A stretch of 64,000 nt of DNA from Eulemur rufifrons. Taxonomy: Eukaryota; Chordata; Mammalia; Primates; Lemuridae. Of the stretch, positions 23,601 to 36,400 are shown in pieces; position 1 is the first letter of the stretch, and every line of letters starts with the position of its first letter. The DNA lies in NCBI RefSeq assembly GCF_041146395.1, contig NC_090983.1, positions 62,317,501 to 62,381,500 of the forward strand. Reading direction: 5' to 3'. Position numbers and translations under genes: made by a program. The notes beneath the pieces were generated by a model. The model ran no database searches. It saw only the letters and a list, made by a program, of their open reading frames with translations, and was not told where the DNA came from.

Positions 23601-24350
23601 ATTTATGAGGAAGACTCCCAAAGCAATCACAGCAGCAACAAAAATAAATAAATGGGACCTGATCAAATTAAAAAGCTTCTGCACAGCCAAGGAAACTGTC
23701 ATTAGAGTGAATAGACAGCCTACAGAATGGGAGAAAATATTTGCTTTCTACATATCCGTTAAAGAGCTCATAACAAGAATCTATGTAGAACTCAAAAAAA
23801 TCAACAAGAAAAAATCAACAAACCCCATCAATAGGGCAAAAGACATGAACAGAAACTTTTCAAAAGAAGACAGAATAATGGCCAGCAAACATATAAAAAA
23901 TGCTCAACATCTTTAATCATTAGGGAAATGCAAATCAAAACCACAATGAGGTATCACCTAACCCCAGTGAGAATAGGCTTTATGAAAAAATCCCAAAACA
24001 ACAAATGCTGGTGAGGATGTGGAGAGACAGGAACACTCTTACATTACTGGTGGGACTGCAAATTAGTACAACCTCTGTGGAAAAGAATTTGGAGATACCT
24101 CAAAGAGCTAAAAATAGAAATACCATTTGATCCAGCAATAGCACTATTAGGTATCTACCCAAAGGAATAAAAGACATTCTATAATAAAGACATCTGCACT
24201 CGAATGTTTATGGCAGCACAATTCACTATTTCAAGGATGTGGAAACAACGCAAGTGCCTGTCAATCCATGAGTGGATTAATAAAATATGGTATATGTATA
24301 CAAGGGAATACCACTCAATTACAAAAAACCAATGGTGATCTAGCACCTCA
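20668..24350 (+). pseudogene. L1 ORF2 pseudogene (endonuclease / reverse transcriptase)
   Basis: Broken ORF2p. The endonuclease domain is mostly in one frame at 20727-21644: [23 protein letters not shown], then [22 protein letters not shown] and [12 protein letters not shown] (SDH catalytic motif kept). The usual Gly of the GDFN motif reads Arg. A frameshift at about 21535 leads to 21499-21729. RT pieces are at 21795-21977 and 22031-22237. 22567-22818 contains the catalytic FADD motif (22723-22734), and 22846-23178 follows. C-terminal pieces at 23605-23916 and about 24000-24350 include the CW..C zinc-knuckle region in broken frames. Several stops and indels make it inactive. Confidence 0.92.
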
Positions 24351-24638
24351 TGTATTTTCCTGGATAGAGCTTGAGCCCATCTTCCGAAGTGAGGTATCAC
24401 AAGAATGGAAGAATAAGCACCACAAGTACTTGCCATCAAATTGGCACTAACTGGTCAACAGGGTAGTAATATTCATTGGGAGTTGGGGGAATGGAGTGGG
24501 TAAACTCACAACTAATGGATGCGGTGAGCATTGTATGGGGGAAAGGGCATGCCTCTAATCCTGGCTTGGGTGAGGCAAAGTCATAGCATGTAACCAAAAT
24601 GTTTGCACCCCCATGTTATCCTGAAATAAAAAAAAAAC

Positions 24639-25760
24639 GATTTTTATATTGATTATAAGTTATCATTAATTTGATTATGATGTGTCTTGGTGTATTTTTC
24701 TTTATTTTTCTTCTGTTTGGGCTTTCTTCAACTTGGTGGAGCTCTGAATTCAAATATTTTATTATATTTAGAAAATATTTAGCATTATTTCCTCTTTTTC
24801 CCTGAAAACCCAGTTATATGTTTGTTAGACCACTTGATATTGTCCTACAGGTCAAAAATGCTATTCTTCTTTTATTGACCAGTCTTCTCTTGTGGTTTGT
24901 TTTGAAGAATTTCTATTGCTATGTCCCCAATTTTACTGATTGATTTTGGTAGTGTCTCATGACTCTTAATCTCATCCAGTGTATTTTTTTTTCTTTCTGG
25001 ATTTTATATTTATCATATCTGCATGTTTTATTTGGATTTTCTTAATCTTCTATTTTTTCGTCATCACATTTATGTTTTCCTCTACCTTTTTGTACATATG
25101 CAGTATATTCATAGTAACTTTGTAATGCCTCTTTCTGCTAGTTCTAAATAATCTATGTCCTTTGCGGACTATTTCTATGGATTGATTTTTCTTATGGTTA
25201 TGGATTATGCTTTCCTGCCTTTTTGTATGCCTGATAGTGTTTGGCTGAATGCTGAACATTGTTAATTATGTGTCATGTAGCACTTGATTTGTGGCATTTC
25301 TTTATATATTGTTGGCCTTTTTCTGCCACAAAATTAGCATATCAGTATAATGCTTTTGAGATTTGTTTCTAAGCTTGGTAGAGCAGCCTCTACTTAAGGT
25401 ATGATTTCACCCTTTTATTAATGCAATGTGTTTCTGAAGACCCTAACCAGTGCTCTATGTATTAGTAGGTTTTTCACTCTAGAGGGTGGGAATAGGAACT
25501 ATTTCCAGTTTTGCATGAGCTTTGCTGATTGTTCTGGCAAATCTTTTCCTTAGTTTCTTCTGATCTTGGGTGATTTCCTCATACACTTGCTCAAATCAAT
25601 AGTGAGACAGACTTGAGCTGACCCCTGTGAAGCTATCTGGACCTCTCTTTCTGTGCAGGTTCCTCTTCTCCAGGATTTTATCTCCTTAATGTAGTCCATT
25701 GTGCTCTGTTTGGTTTCTCACTCAATGCACTATGGTTTAAAAGTTCTTTTTTAGCCAGTA
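24639..25760 (-). mobile_element. Ancient L1, last part (minus strand)
   Basis: Sequence resumes after the young L1 with the reverse L1 5' region: GATTATGATGTGTCTTGGTGTATTTTTC, ATTATTTCCTCTTTTTCCCTG, TTAGACCACTTGATATTGTCCTACAGGTC and GAATTTCTATTGCTATGTCCCC. The 5' boundary near 25700-25800 is uncertain. Confidence 0.6.
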
Positions 25761-27159
25761 ATCTGGGGCGATCCTAGGGTACATCTTGTTTTTACCCCTT
25801 TTTCAGGAAATAGTATGCTGCTACTCTAGTAATCTATGTTAGTAACAATATAATTTGGCAACACTCATGAAATAATAACAAAACAAGGCAATTCAGTGTC
25901 TGAGCACCATTGTTTTCTATATTTTGTCCAATCACACAATTGTTAAAAGTGAGAAGTTAAACCTTGATCCCATTACTTTATTATGAACATATGTGGAAGC
26001 CCAAATTTTGTCTTTCATATTATTTAAGTTTGGGTAAAACCTGATTCCTTGTTTATAGATTTGCTTAAATACTAAATATAGACTTCCTGTAATAGAATAA
26101 AACCTGTCATCAAGTAGAAATAATTTAATGATCACATTTTTAAAAATTACTAAAGTAATTTCAGAAATGAAAAATACAGTTTAGTATAACTCTAGAATAT
26201 ATATATATATATATACATATATATATCTACAAAGTGTGAATATCAACAAAGTTGATGTAACAACAAAGTTGTATTTAATGAATAAAACAAAGTAATAAAT
26301 TTGGATAATTACGAGTAGATATGCCAACTAAAACAAGTTTAAGATGTACTGATACTAAAGTTCCATATATTCTCTTAACTTTCAAAAAAGCTATATTTAA
26401 CCATTTGTTTATTTTGACCAATGTGCTAAATGACTTATTAAATTTAGTAAATAAATCACCTTGTGAAATAGTCTTACCAATGCATTCTATCAGTTTTTTT
26501 ACCTAGAATATCTGTATAATTTTTTATTTTAACAAACTTAAATTTATAGGTGTATTTTTTTCATAAATTAGGATAATTTAGGTTAGTTAGGTCACCAGCT
26601 ATCTCATATGTCAATAATGAATATATTAACAATACACATATGAACAGATTATTTTCTACAGGAATAGGCATATTTTAGGGAAAGGACTGCCAATACCTAA
26701 TTTCTCACAGAGAAGACTTTATTCTTTTAGTAAGATTCACATATTATCACTAAGATGAACTAAATATTAACTACTTGGACAAAAATTTACATGTGCAGTA
26801 TGTTATCACCAAGGTATCTGAGGTGAAGTGAATAATAACCATTGTATTAAAACTGACATATCAAGTATATTATGAGAAAGGTGTCTAAATTTTCTGAATG
26901 AATATTTAATTTTCTAGTGAGATATATTTATGTTAACATATTAGAAGCAGCCACTGGTATTATTACAAATCACTTGGTTTAGCATGATTCACCTATTCCA
27001 TTCTATACCTTACTTTTCATGACACACACACACACCCTCACACACCATTAGCATAACCTTAATTTAAATTAGTTAAATCATAGATGTTAATGTTAATATT
27101 ATTAATTTACTGATTTTTAAAATTTAGAGTACTTATAAGACAGGTGTTATTTAAATACT
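25761..27159. other. Intergenic, nothing recognised
   Basis: Very AT-rich. An (AT)n run lies at about 26197-26227 and a short CA run near 27022-27044. No gene seen. Confidence 0.45.
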
Positions 27160-27350
27160 CAGCATATATAAGATTTTGTGCTAAGCACTATATATTCTTT
27201 TTCCTACTTATTCTTCACACAAAACCTAAAGTTGGGGATTGTTATATTTATTTTGGAAATAAAGCTATGAACAACATAGCTTAACTATTTTCATTATTTT
27301 CTTCTACAGATGGAAATTTCAGGTTAGAACACAGTTTCTTCCCTACACTT
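27160..27350 (-). mobile_element. MIR-like fragment
   Basis: GTGCTAAGCACTATATATTCTTTTTCCTACTTATTCTTCACA followed by GGAAATAAAGCTATGAACAACATAGCTTAACTATTTT resembles reverse MIR ('ctaagcactttacat...ggaaactgaggc...'). Confidence 0.45.
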
Positions 27351-30229
27351 TCCACTATTCCATGCTGCACAGAAATACTGTTGTTTTAATAGATGACCTC
27401 AAAATTTCTGCCTCTTGTGAGATTCTAGAGCTACATATGATAATACAAGCCAGAATTTGCCTAACTTGTAACTGTGTAGTCAGATGTTTCTTCAGTTAAA
27501 TGTGACCCAGTTAGTAGGATAATACCCAGGATCCCCATAGAAGACTACATTAAAATAGCCATTAAATTGCTGCATTGTGGTCATCAGATCATTAAGCTAG
27601 TTTTGCTTAACTGAGAAAAACCTTACATTAATTTTATTGATATATATTCCACATTATTTAAAAAATGTGAAACAACACACATTCTTTATTTTATCTTCTA
27701 AAGTTTCTATTCTCTGTCAATATATGAATGCCACTTAAATATCTCATAATGATGGTTGCTACTGTTTTCTTAAAGATTCTAACAATAATATATGATGCTT
27801 GAATGATGTCTAATGTGGGTTTCTTAAGCAAGGTTCCATTAATTCTGTGAGCTTGTATGCAGCATTATATGTGTGTAAAACAATTCATTGGTCATTTATT
27901 ATGTGGTAGATATTGTTTAAAAGATTTTACATATGTAAATACTAAATAACTTAATTTCAGGTAATATGTATAATTGGGTAATTTTAAGAATATATGAATC
28001 TATTCTGTATTCTTGCCCATAAGTAGATTGTATTGAGTATTAACCTAAACACTAGATACGATTTCAACAGTTGAACTTATGGGCTTCATCAATATTTGGA
28101 CTTCCAAAAACTTTCTAAAATACTAACAACTTATTAAACCTGGTCTCGACACAAAAGATCAAGTTAGCTTTTGTAGAGGGTGGGGATAGGGAGAAGTATA
28201 ATTTTCCAGCCAGCAAGCAGCCATCATTACAATCCTCTGGTTTGATTCTATTATTGGCTGAATATAGATTAATGTACTTGTCTCCACTGTTCCAATGTAT
28301 AATGCATGAACACGATTACTGGGGTAATTTAGAAACAGGATGCCTTTAATCTTCTGCTCAGATCAATCAATTACAATACATAGGTTATAAAATGTTCTGT
28401 GATTTTACACTGAATCCTTAATAGAACTAATCTTAGAGCTAAATGAAGTTGGAAAAAATGTGAAGCCCACAGAGCTTACTCATATGTAACACAGATAATG
28501 AAATTTTAGCCATCATATGTTTAATTAACCAACCCAAACAAACAGAGACCACTCTGAAAGTTGTAGAGAAAGAGGGAATACTTCAGGGAGCAAGAAGCCA
28601 CTTTTCCTCTTGAAGAAGGAAAGTGGAATTCAAGGGTTTCCAGACTCAATAGTGTGTGAAAGTTGGTATCAGACTCATAGAGACATTAGGCACAGTTCCC
28701 TTCTGGATATCAATACATCTTGCCATGAGATAGATAAACTTTGTGTTTCAAGCTGTACTCAGAAATGCCTATTACCTTAAGGCAATATTCATTCACTGTT
28801 TATATGTGATTTTTTTAAGAAGTATTAGCCATATGACCCTGCCATAACTTACTGTTGTATTATTATGCTGTGAAATCTTAATCACAATGAAACTTTATAC
28901 ATGAAACCTTAATTAAAACCACGTAATATGCAGTTTGTTCAGTTTTCTCTGGAGTTTTTGATGCACTTGGGGAGAAAGGTGAACTTGAGTTTCGTTAAGA
29001 AGAAAAGTGTTTTGGAAATAGGGTGCAAGTAGCATTCTGTGTTTCTGTATGTATTCTGTGGAGAAGAGTCGTGTATGTGGACGTATTAGGACCATTTGTG
29101 TGAGTTTGCAGTTCTATTGTCTGTGGTTGGTTACAGGCAGAGAGCAGTCGCTAACGGCAGTCTGAGTCAGAACCATGGATAGCTCCACACGTTCAGCACC
29201 TGGGAGAGGAACTCTGTCGTCTTGCAAGCCAAGCTGCAGCTAGCGAACAGAATGACAGAATGATCTACTTATAAAAAAAAAAAAAAAAAAAAGGAGAAAA
29301 TTAAGCCGTACATTGGAGAATTGTGCCTTTTTATATTCTGACAGAGGCAACAGTACAGATTCAGGAAAGCTCAAGCTACCATAACTGCCTAGGCGTTGTC
29401 ATAGGTTGCTTCTTTTTAAAGTAAAGCTAATTGACCGTAAAAATTCAACATTCCTAGGCAACGTCTTCCGTTTGATTCATTTTCATTACTCTGATATCAA
29501 AGAGTAAGAATTGCTTAGGTTCTTGCTTTTGTTTGGATTTTTTGGTTTGTTTGTTTGCAGTTTTTGGAACAGAAAATAAAAGTTCTATGTTTATTTCCTT
29601 ACTATTTATTATAACCCACATGATTTACATTCCTAAACTAATCCTGCTTCTCACCCCTTCTCAGTTCCATCCTCATTATTTCACTTCATATTTGAGACTG
29701 TAACTGAGAGAATATGAACCCTGCTGACTCAAGGCACAAGCAAAGCAGGCTACAGGGCTGCAAGAACCTCCAAACTATATCACGCAATGACATGTTTTGA
29801 TAGGAGTTTCTGGACCTTTATTGCCAGCTGGAAAGGAGAGATTTGTCCCTTTTGTAAGATGAAGTGGTGGCAAATTCCATTTAGAGAAAGAGGCGTGGAG
29901 AGGGGCTATTAGGTAAAAGGGGAGATGACATAAAGGAAAGGAAGCAAGAAAAACTAGAAAAACAACTTTGAAAACACGCTTTCCTGGCATGGCTTGTTAC
30001 ATTTGTTTTCCTAAGTCTCCAGGAAGACTATTTGGACAGAAGTCTATGTATATCCTGGGATTCCCACGTTGGCAGCCTCTGAGAAACAAAAACGAAGAGG
30101 ACCCTTGAACCCTTCCCTACCCTAAACAAGATGATTTGCTATAAATGGTAAAGGAGAGCAGAATGATGCGGCCAGTGCGTTCAGGAATGGGTGGCATGGG
30201 AGGTCACACCAAGGCTGGTAACTCTTAGC
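27351..30229. other. KCNH7 upstream region, mostly unrecognised
   Basis: No repeat family identified apart from an A20 run at 29273-29292. From about 28900 the sequence becomes less AT-rich toward the promoter. Two related CCTAGGC-containing motifs lie at about 29386-29400 and 29453-29466. This stretch may hold upstream regulatory DNA, but nothing in the sequence proves it. Confidence 0.4.
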
Positions 30230-30867
30230 TCCACCCACCTTTTGTTCCTTCCCCCTGGCGCCCGGCCTCGCCCATTTCAAACTCTTTCCTTGTTTTGTAC
30301 CAGTCACTCGCACAGTCTTTGGCCTTCTCATCTTTGGCTTTCTCATATTTTTCTCGCAGCCTCCAGCACCTGGAGACCCAATCGCCCCCCAACCACTGCA
30401 ACCCCCCCAGGGGCTCGAGCAGTGAATCTGGGCATGCTCGGCGGCGCGGGCAGCTTCGCTCTTCCCCGGCGCGCCTGGGCGCTGGGCAGGGACCCGCGTG
30501 CCAGTTCAGTTCGGGCTTCAGCGCCCGCCCTCGCTGAGCCCAGGGATCCAAGCTGCGCTCTGAGGCCAAACCTACACCCTTAAGTGGCTCGTCCTCGATC
30601 TTCAACCTCCTGAGCGCCAACAGAGCTCACAAATATTCCTCGTGGAAGGGAGTGTTTCCCACCTGTCTTTTCTTTGCAGCTGAGGGTGCTTTAGCTACTG
30701 CGGCGTGAGGAGCTCAGGGATGGAGCCCTGTGGCTGGTGGCCATGGAGATCATTTTCCCAGAGTAGCTGTTTGTCACTGAGTTTTGGAGATTTCTTGGCT
30801 GGCTTCCGCTAAAGCACGCTTGAGTAATCCGAGCTGTGGCGGCGCCCAAGCTCTCGGGATAAAGGGA

Positions 30868-30926
30868 GTGTGTGTGCTTGCGTGTGTGTGTGTGAGTGAG
30901 TGTGTGTGTGTGTGTGTGTGTGTGTA
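30868..30926 (+). repeat. (GT)n microsatellite in the KCNH7 promoter region
   Basis: An interrupted GT run, broken by GCTTGC and GAGTGAG, ends in about 12 clean GT units. It is followed by a C12 run near 30957-30970. Alternating purine-pyrimidine of this kind can adopt Z-DNA and is usually length-variable. Confidence 0.9.
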
Positions 30927-31124
30927 GGGGGATAGGGCGGGGATAGAAACGTCAACCCCCCCCCCCCCCAGCCTCCTTTTCTTTCTCCCCTTCCTGCAAA
31001 AGCCGCAGAAGTCTTCCATCCCCCCCTCAGCCGTCCTCGCGGTTCTGGGCAACCGCCAGGTTAAGCCCATTTGCGCTGGGAAATTGGCGCTGTTCGGGAG
31101 AAGAGAAACAGATCGATTGCCCTT

Positions 31125-31245
31125 GTGACTCCCCGCCCCCCTTCCCACCCCACCCCCTCCGCTCCCTCCCGCCTTCCCTCCCCCGCCGCCTCCCCTCACC
31201 CCGCCTCCTTCCCGCTCCCCACCCCCAAACCCGCTCACCCGCGGC
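31125..31245 (-). promoter_or_regulatory. C-rich tract with G-quadruplex potential on the minus strand
   Basis: About 120 bases are almost pure C/T with many runs of three to six C (CCCCGCCCCCC, CCCCACCCCC), so the minus strand carries many closely spaced G runs. Such tracts in promoters commonly bind Sp/KLF or MAZ-type factors and can fold into G-quadruplexes. It lies 225-345 bp upstream of the KCNH7 ATG. Function is inferred from composition only. Confidence 0.4.
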
Positions 31246-31328
31246 AGTCCGGTGCGAGGCCCCCTCCGGAAGGTGAGGGGAACGGATCGGACTCCGGCGG
31301 GGAGAGCGGGCGTCTAGAAGTGGTGCTA

Positions 31329-31403
31329 ATGGGAAGAGAATTCTGGTTTCAAAAGAGGATGCTCTGCCACAAAGAGCGGCTCGCGCGCCGGCCTGGGCTC
31401 TAG
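31329..31403 (+). CDS. Possible upstream ORF (24 codons) in the KCNH7 leader
   Basis: An ATG at 31329 opens a 24-codon frame that closes with TAG at 31401-31403, 66 nt before the KCNH7 start. Its context is moderate (G at +4, C at -3) and a second in-frame ATG lies at 31359. If transcription starts upstream of 31329, this ORF would sit in the mRNA leader and could lower initiation at the main start. I do not recognise the peptide. Whether it is transcribed or translated cannot be read from the sequence. Confidence 0.3.
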   Translation: MGREFWFQKRMLCHKERLARRPGL

Positions 31404-33242
<1,839 letters not shown>

Positions 33243-33473
33243 ATAAAAAATTTATCATTGCAAATGCCAGAGTGCAGAACTGTGCCATCATCTATTGCAA
33301 TGATGGGTTCTGTGAGATGACTGGTTTCTCCAGGCCAGATGTCATGCAGAAGCCATGCACCTGCGACTTTCTCCATGGGCCTGAGACCAAGAGACATGAT
33401 ATTGCCCAAATTGCCCAGGCATTGCTGGGGTCAGAGGAGAGGAAAGTGGAGGTCACCTACTACCACAAAAATG
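33243..33473 (+). CDS. KCNH7: KCNH7 coding exon 2, PAS (eag) domain
   Basis: Second coding exon, 231 nt, residues about 26-102. The split codon A|AT gives Asn26, followed by [45 protein letters not shown] and [13 protein letters not shown], which are the core strands and helices of the ERG PAS domain. [12 protein letters not shown] and PETKRHDI distinguish KCNH7 from KCNH2 and KCNH6 as I remember them. In this family the domain packs against the C-linker/cyclic-nucleotide-binding homology domain and slows deactivation. The acceptor is TTCTTATTACAG at 33231-33242 with a weak pyrimidine tract, and the donor is G|GTAAAG at 33474. The frame is open from acceptor to donor, so both exons look functional. 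Confidence 0.97.
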
Positions 33474-36400
33474 GTAAAGTTTATCTATTTTAGGATTCCT
33501 TATATTTGATTTGATTGAAAAGAAATTTTGATTATTGAAAGTTCATATGCAGAGAAGCCCCAAATATTCAATTTTAGAAATATGCTTTTACTTTTAGTTT
33601 TTTAGTACCCAAGAAATATGGACATTCTTATTTGTGTTCTAGTAGAAGCAATTTCTTCTTCGAATAAGGGCTCTCTTTTTGAACTCTTCAAAAGTGCTGT
33701 AACTCAATGTCACAGAGGACAAAATGCTACAAGTCAGTCTTACACACTCTCCTCTCTACGGAATAATATAAAGACTAACAATTTACTACTTGTGTTGATT
33801 GTTAGGAGAGAAATACAGAGTTTCATTTGCTTGAAATTGAAAACACAAAGTCTTGTTGAAAACTTTATATTGGAAACTAAAACTATTATAGGTGTTTCTT
33901 GGCTCCTTAGTTTTATTTGACAGGCGACACCTCTTGTTTCTTTTGCCCATTTTTATACAAGATTAAGGGTGATAAATAGGAACTTCTAAAATTGGTCCAG
34001 TTAAACTATGTATGTTCGGATAACAACGATTGTTCATGTGTTCAAGATTTGTCCTAAAATAAGAAATGTAGAAAAGGAACAATGATACTATGGAGTTATT
34101 AGTATTCATTTTTACAGCTGTAACAAAACTGGCATCTTAAATGTAAGGTCATAACTCAACTTCAAGGGCACACCTTCTTCTTTTAAGCTTGTTAGGATAA
34201 TAGACTTATGATAATTATCTAAAAAATATGCATTTAATGGGCATGCATGCCTTAAATATACAACCTATATGTATATGAATCCATGTGTATGAATTCTCAG
34301 ATATGCCTATTTTAAGGTGTATACATTCTCACATGTGCGCACTTAATATTTGACAATTTAGTACATAAGGATGAAATTATTTTAAAAATATGCATGTTAT
34401 AATTAATTTTGTTGACATTACATCAGCATGTATTACTTTTTATTCCATTAACAGAAATTAGTGAGGCAGAGAACTACCTGTTCAGAATTTTAGAAAACCC
34501 TTAAGTTTTTGGTAAAATGTGTGATGTGTTACAGCCTATATAATATAATGACTCATCATTTGGTAAACTACAGAGGAAAAAAACAGCAGAGAAAAGGTTT
34601 AACTCTTACTCTTATTGTCTTATAATTAAATGTTTCATGATAAAAATGTACAGTTCATAATTACTGGATTTTCCTTAACATGGAACTTGAGTGAGTATGC
34701 ACAACAAAGCATTACTGGAGAAACAGGTTTGTATAATTTAGTATTAATCTGGAATGAAAGAAATTGTATGATTATCAAACAGCACAGAGATTGTTTTTAA
34801 AGTTCTTCCTATTTTTCCCTCACTTTCCAATCAGTAGTGTTGGCATGCTAGAAATAGCCTAATTGCTCTGCTTTCTTGAAAACATTTATTGGACTGAGGC
34901 TCTTGACACCCAAATGCAGCTCATCTCTTTTGTGTATCTGATGCCAACAATCTGGACTTTTGGAACAATTTGAATGTCTGACATTTTTTCTTATCTGAAT
35001 ATTTATTATAATGTCAACACAGTCTATATTATGGTTACTTCAGGAAATATTGGTCTGTCTTTGTTCATTATGTTTTCTAGAACATTTCAGATTATTTTCA
35101 ACTTAGAGAATTTAAGTATAAATTTAATTTGGACTGCCTAAATTACTTAGATACTAAATATATTTTTCAGAGTGTTTTCAAATAGAAGTTGTTATCTATT
35201 ACACTGCAAGTAGAGTGGTGATGTTTTGAAACTTGTACAATATGAGTGTGTAAAATGATCACAAAACACCTTAAAAAAGCGATTTAATATGGAATCACAA
35301 ATGTGATTGTTAAACTTTCTGTAGCTAAAATAGATGTTGTACATTGACTAATGCAAATCTTTCTATCTGAGTGATGTGCTTGGTGATATGAATCAAAAGT
35401 CCCCTGTTTTCAGAAAAAAAATCTTTGTTTGCAAGCTTGTTTAGGCATAGAAATATTAACCTTTGGTGACAATATTGTTTCTGCTAACTTCATTTTCAGA
35501 AGTGATTTGAGTGATCAAAGACTTGGGTATCTTTAGAGTTAACAACAAACTCTGCCTATTTTGCTTTAATTTACATGGGGAATATGAGGTGATGGGCCAA
35601 TCTTTTTCTTTTTTCTGAAGGAAAAAAAAAATAAGTTTGAATGACCTTTTTAGACTGTAAAGACACAGCCATACTTGTTTGCTTTGACAGTAATAAACTT
35701 TGTTTTTGCTGCTAGTTCAGATACCTTCAATGGAATCTTCAGAGGGCATTGGTTTTATTCATATGGCAACTGCAAATCAGTCAGAGCTTATGAAGTTCAA
35801 AAGCTTTAATAGTCTTGCCTCTTAAAGACCTACCAGCCAGTCTACATGTATAAAAGCAGGAAGGGTGAAAAATCTCAACATTTTTATAGGTTCATTTCTC
35901 AAAGTTTCCTTAATTCTTTATTATTGAGCTCATTTACTTTTGAGAATTTCTTGATTTCTTAATTGGATACAATAAGTGCCTCCTTTACTTATTCTTTTTT
36001 TGACATTTCACAGGAATATAAGAGTGATCTAATAAGCACAAAGAGCAAATTTACAAAAAGTTGAGATATTCTGTTTCCACTTTTTCCATTTGCTTATACT
36101 GGAGTAGCAAATATGTTATCAAGGTATTATTTCTGAAAGCTTGTTCTCCATAGTGGCCCAGAGGCTATATAAGCGGTCTTAGCCCATGGTCTGTGCAATG
36201 AGTTCACAATGATGCAGTGAACGGTGAGCTGCATGGTCACCCCTGGGAAGCAACACTTCCTACCATGCTCCTTCATGTGATTGTGCTAGGTGCAACTAGA
36301 CTTGCTGTTTACCAGAATATTAATTTTTAAAAAACTAGTTATTTGCAGTAGGAATATTTGACAGCCCTTCCTTTGAGAATTCTATTTTACAGTTTAAGTC

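Larger units (their letters stand above)
17867..24638 (+). mobile_element. Nearly full-length L1 retrotransposon (strepsirrhine-type), inactive
   Basis: About 6.8 kb running from GGCTACTGGGGGAAAATGGCGGA to an A tail. The target duplication is GATTTTTTATGTTG (17853-17866) versus GATTTTTATATTG (24639-24651), with one indel and one change. The order is a GC-rich 5'UTR (17867-~19585), ORF1 (~19587-20295), an unusually long spacer (~20296-20670), ORF2 (~20668-24350) and a 3'UTR ending CCTGAAATAAA. Both ORFs carry frameshifts and stops. The 3'UTR matches the copies at 11955-12720 and 46180-46515. It inserted into the old minus-strand L1. Confidence 0.92.

Noticed and set aside
28913..29292. Possible processed retrocopy ending in A20 at 29273-29292
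   Set aside because: No target duplication found around it and the preceding sequence matches no gene I recognise.
36160..36180. CTATATAAGC as a TATA box for an internal promoter
   Set aside because: A single short match in an AT-rich intron with no supporting initiator, GC-rich region or downstream exon.
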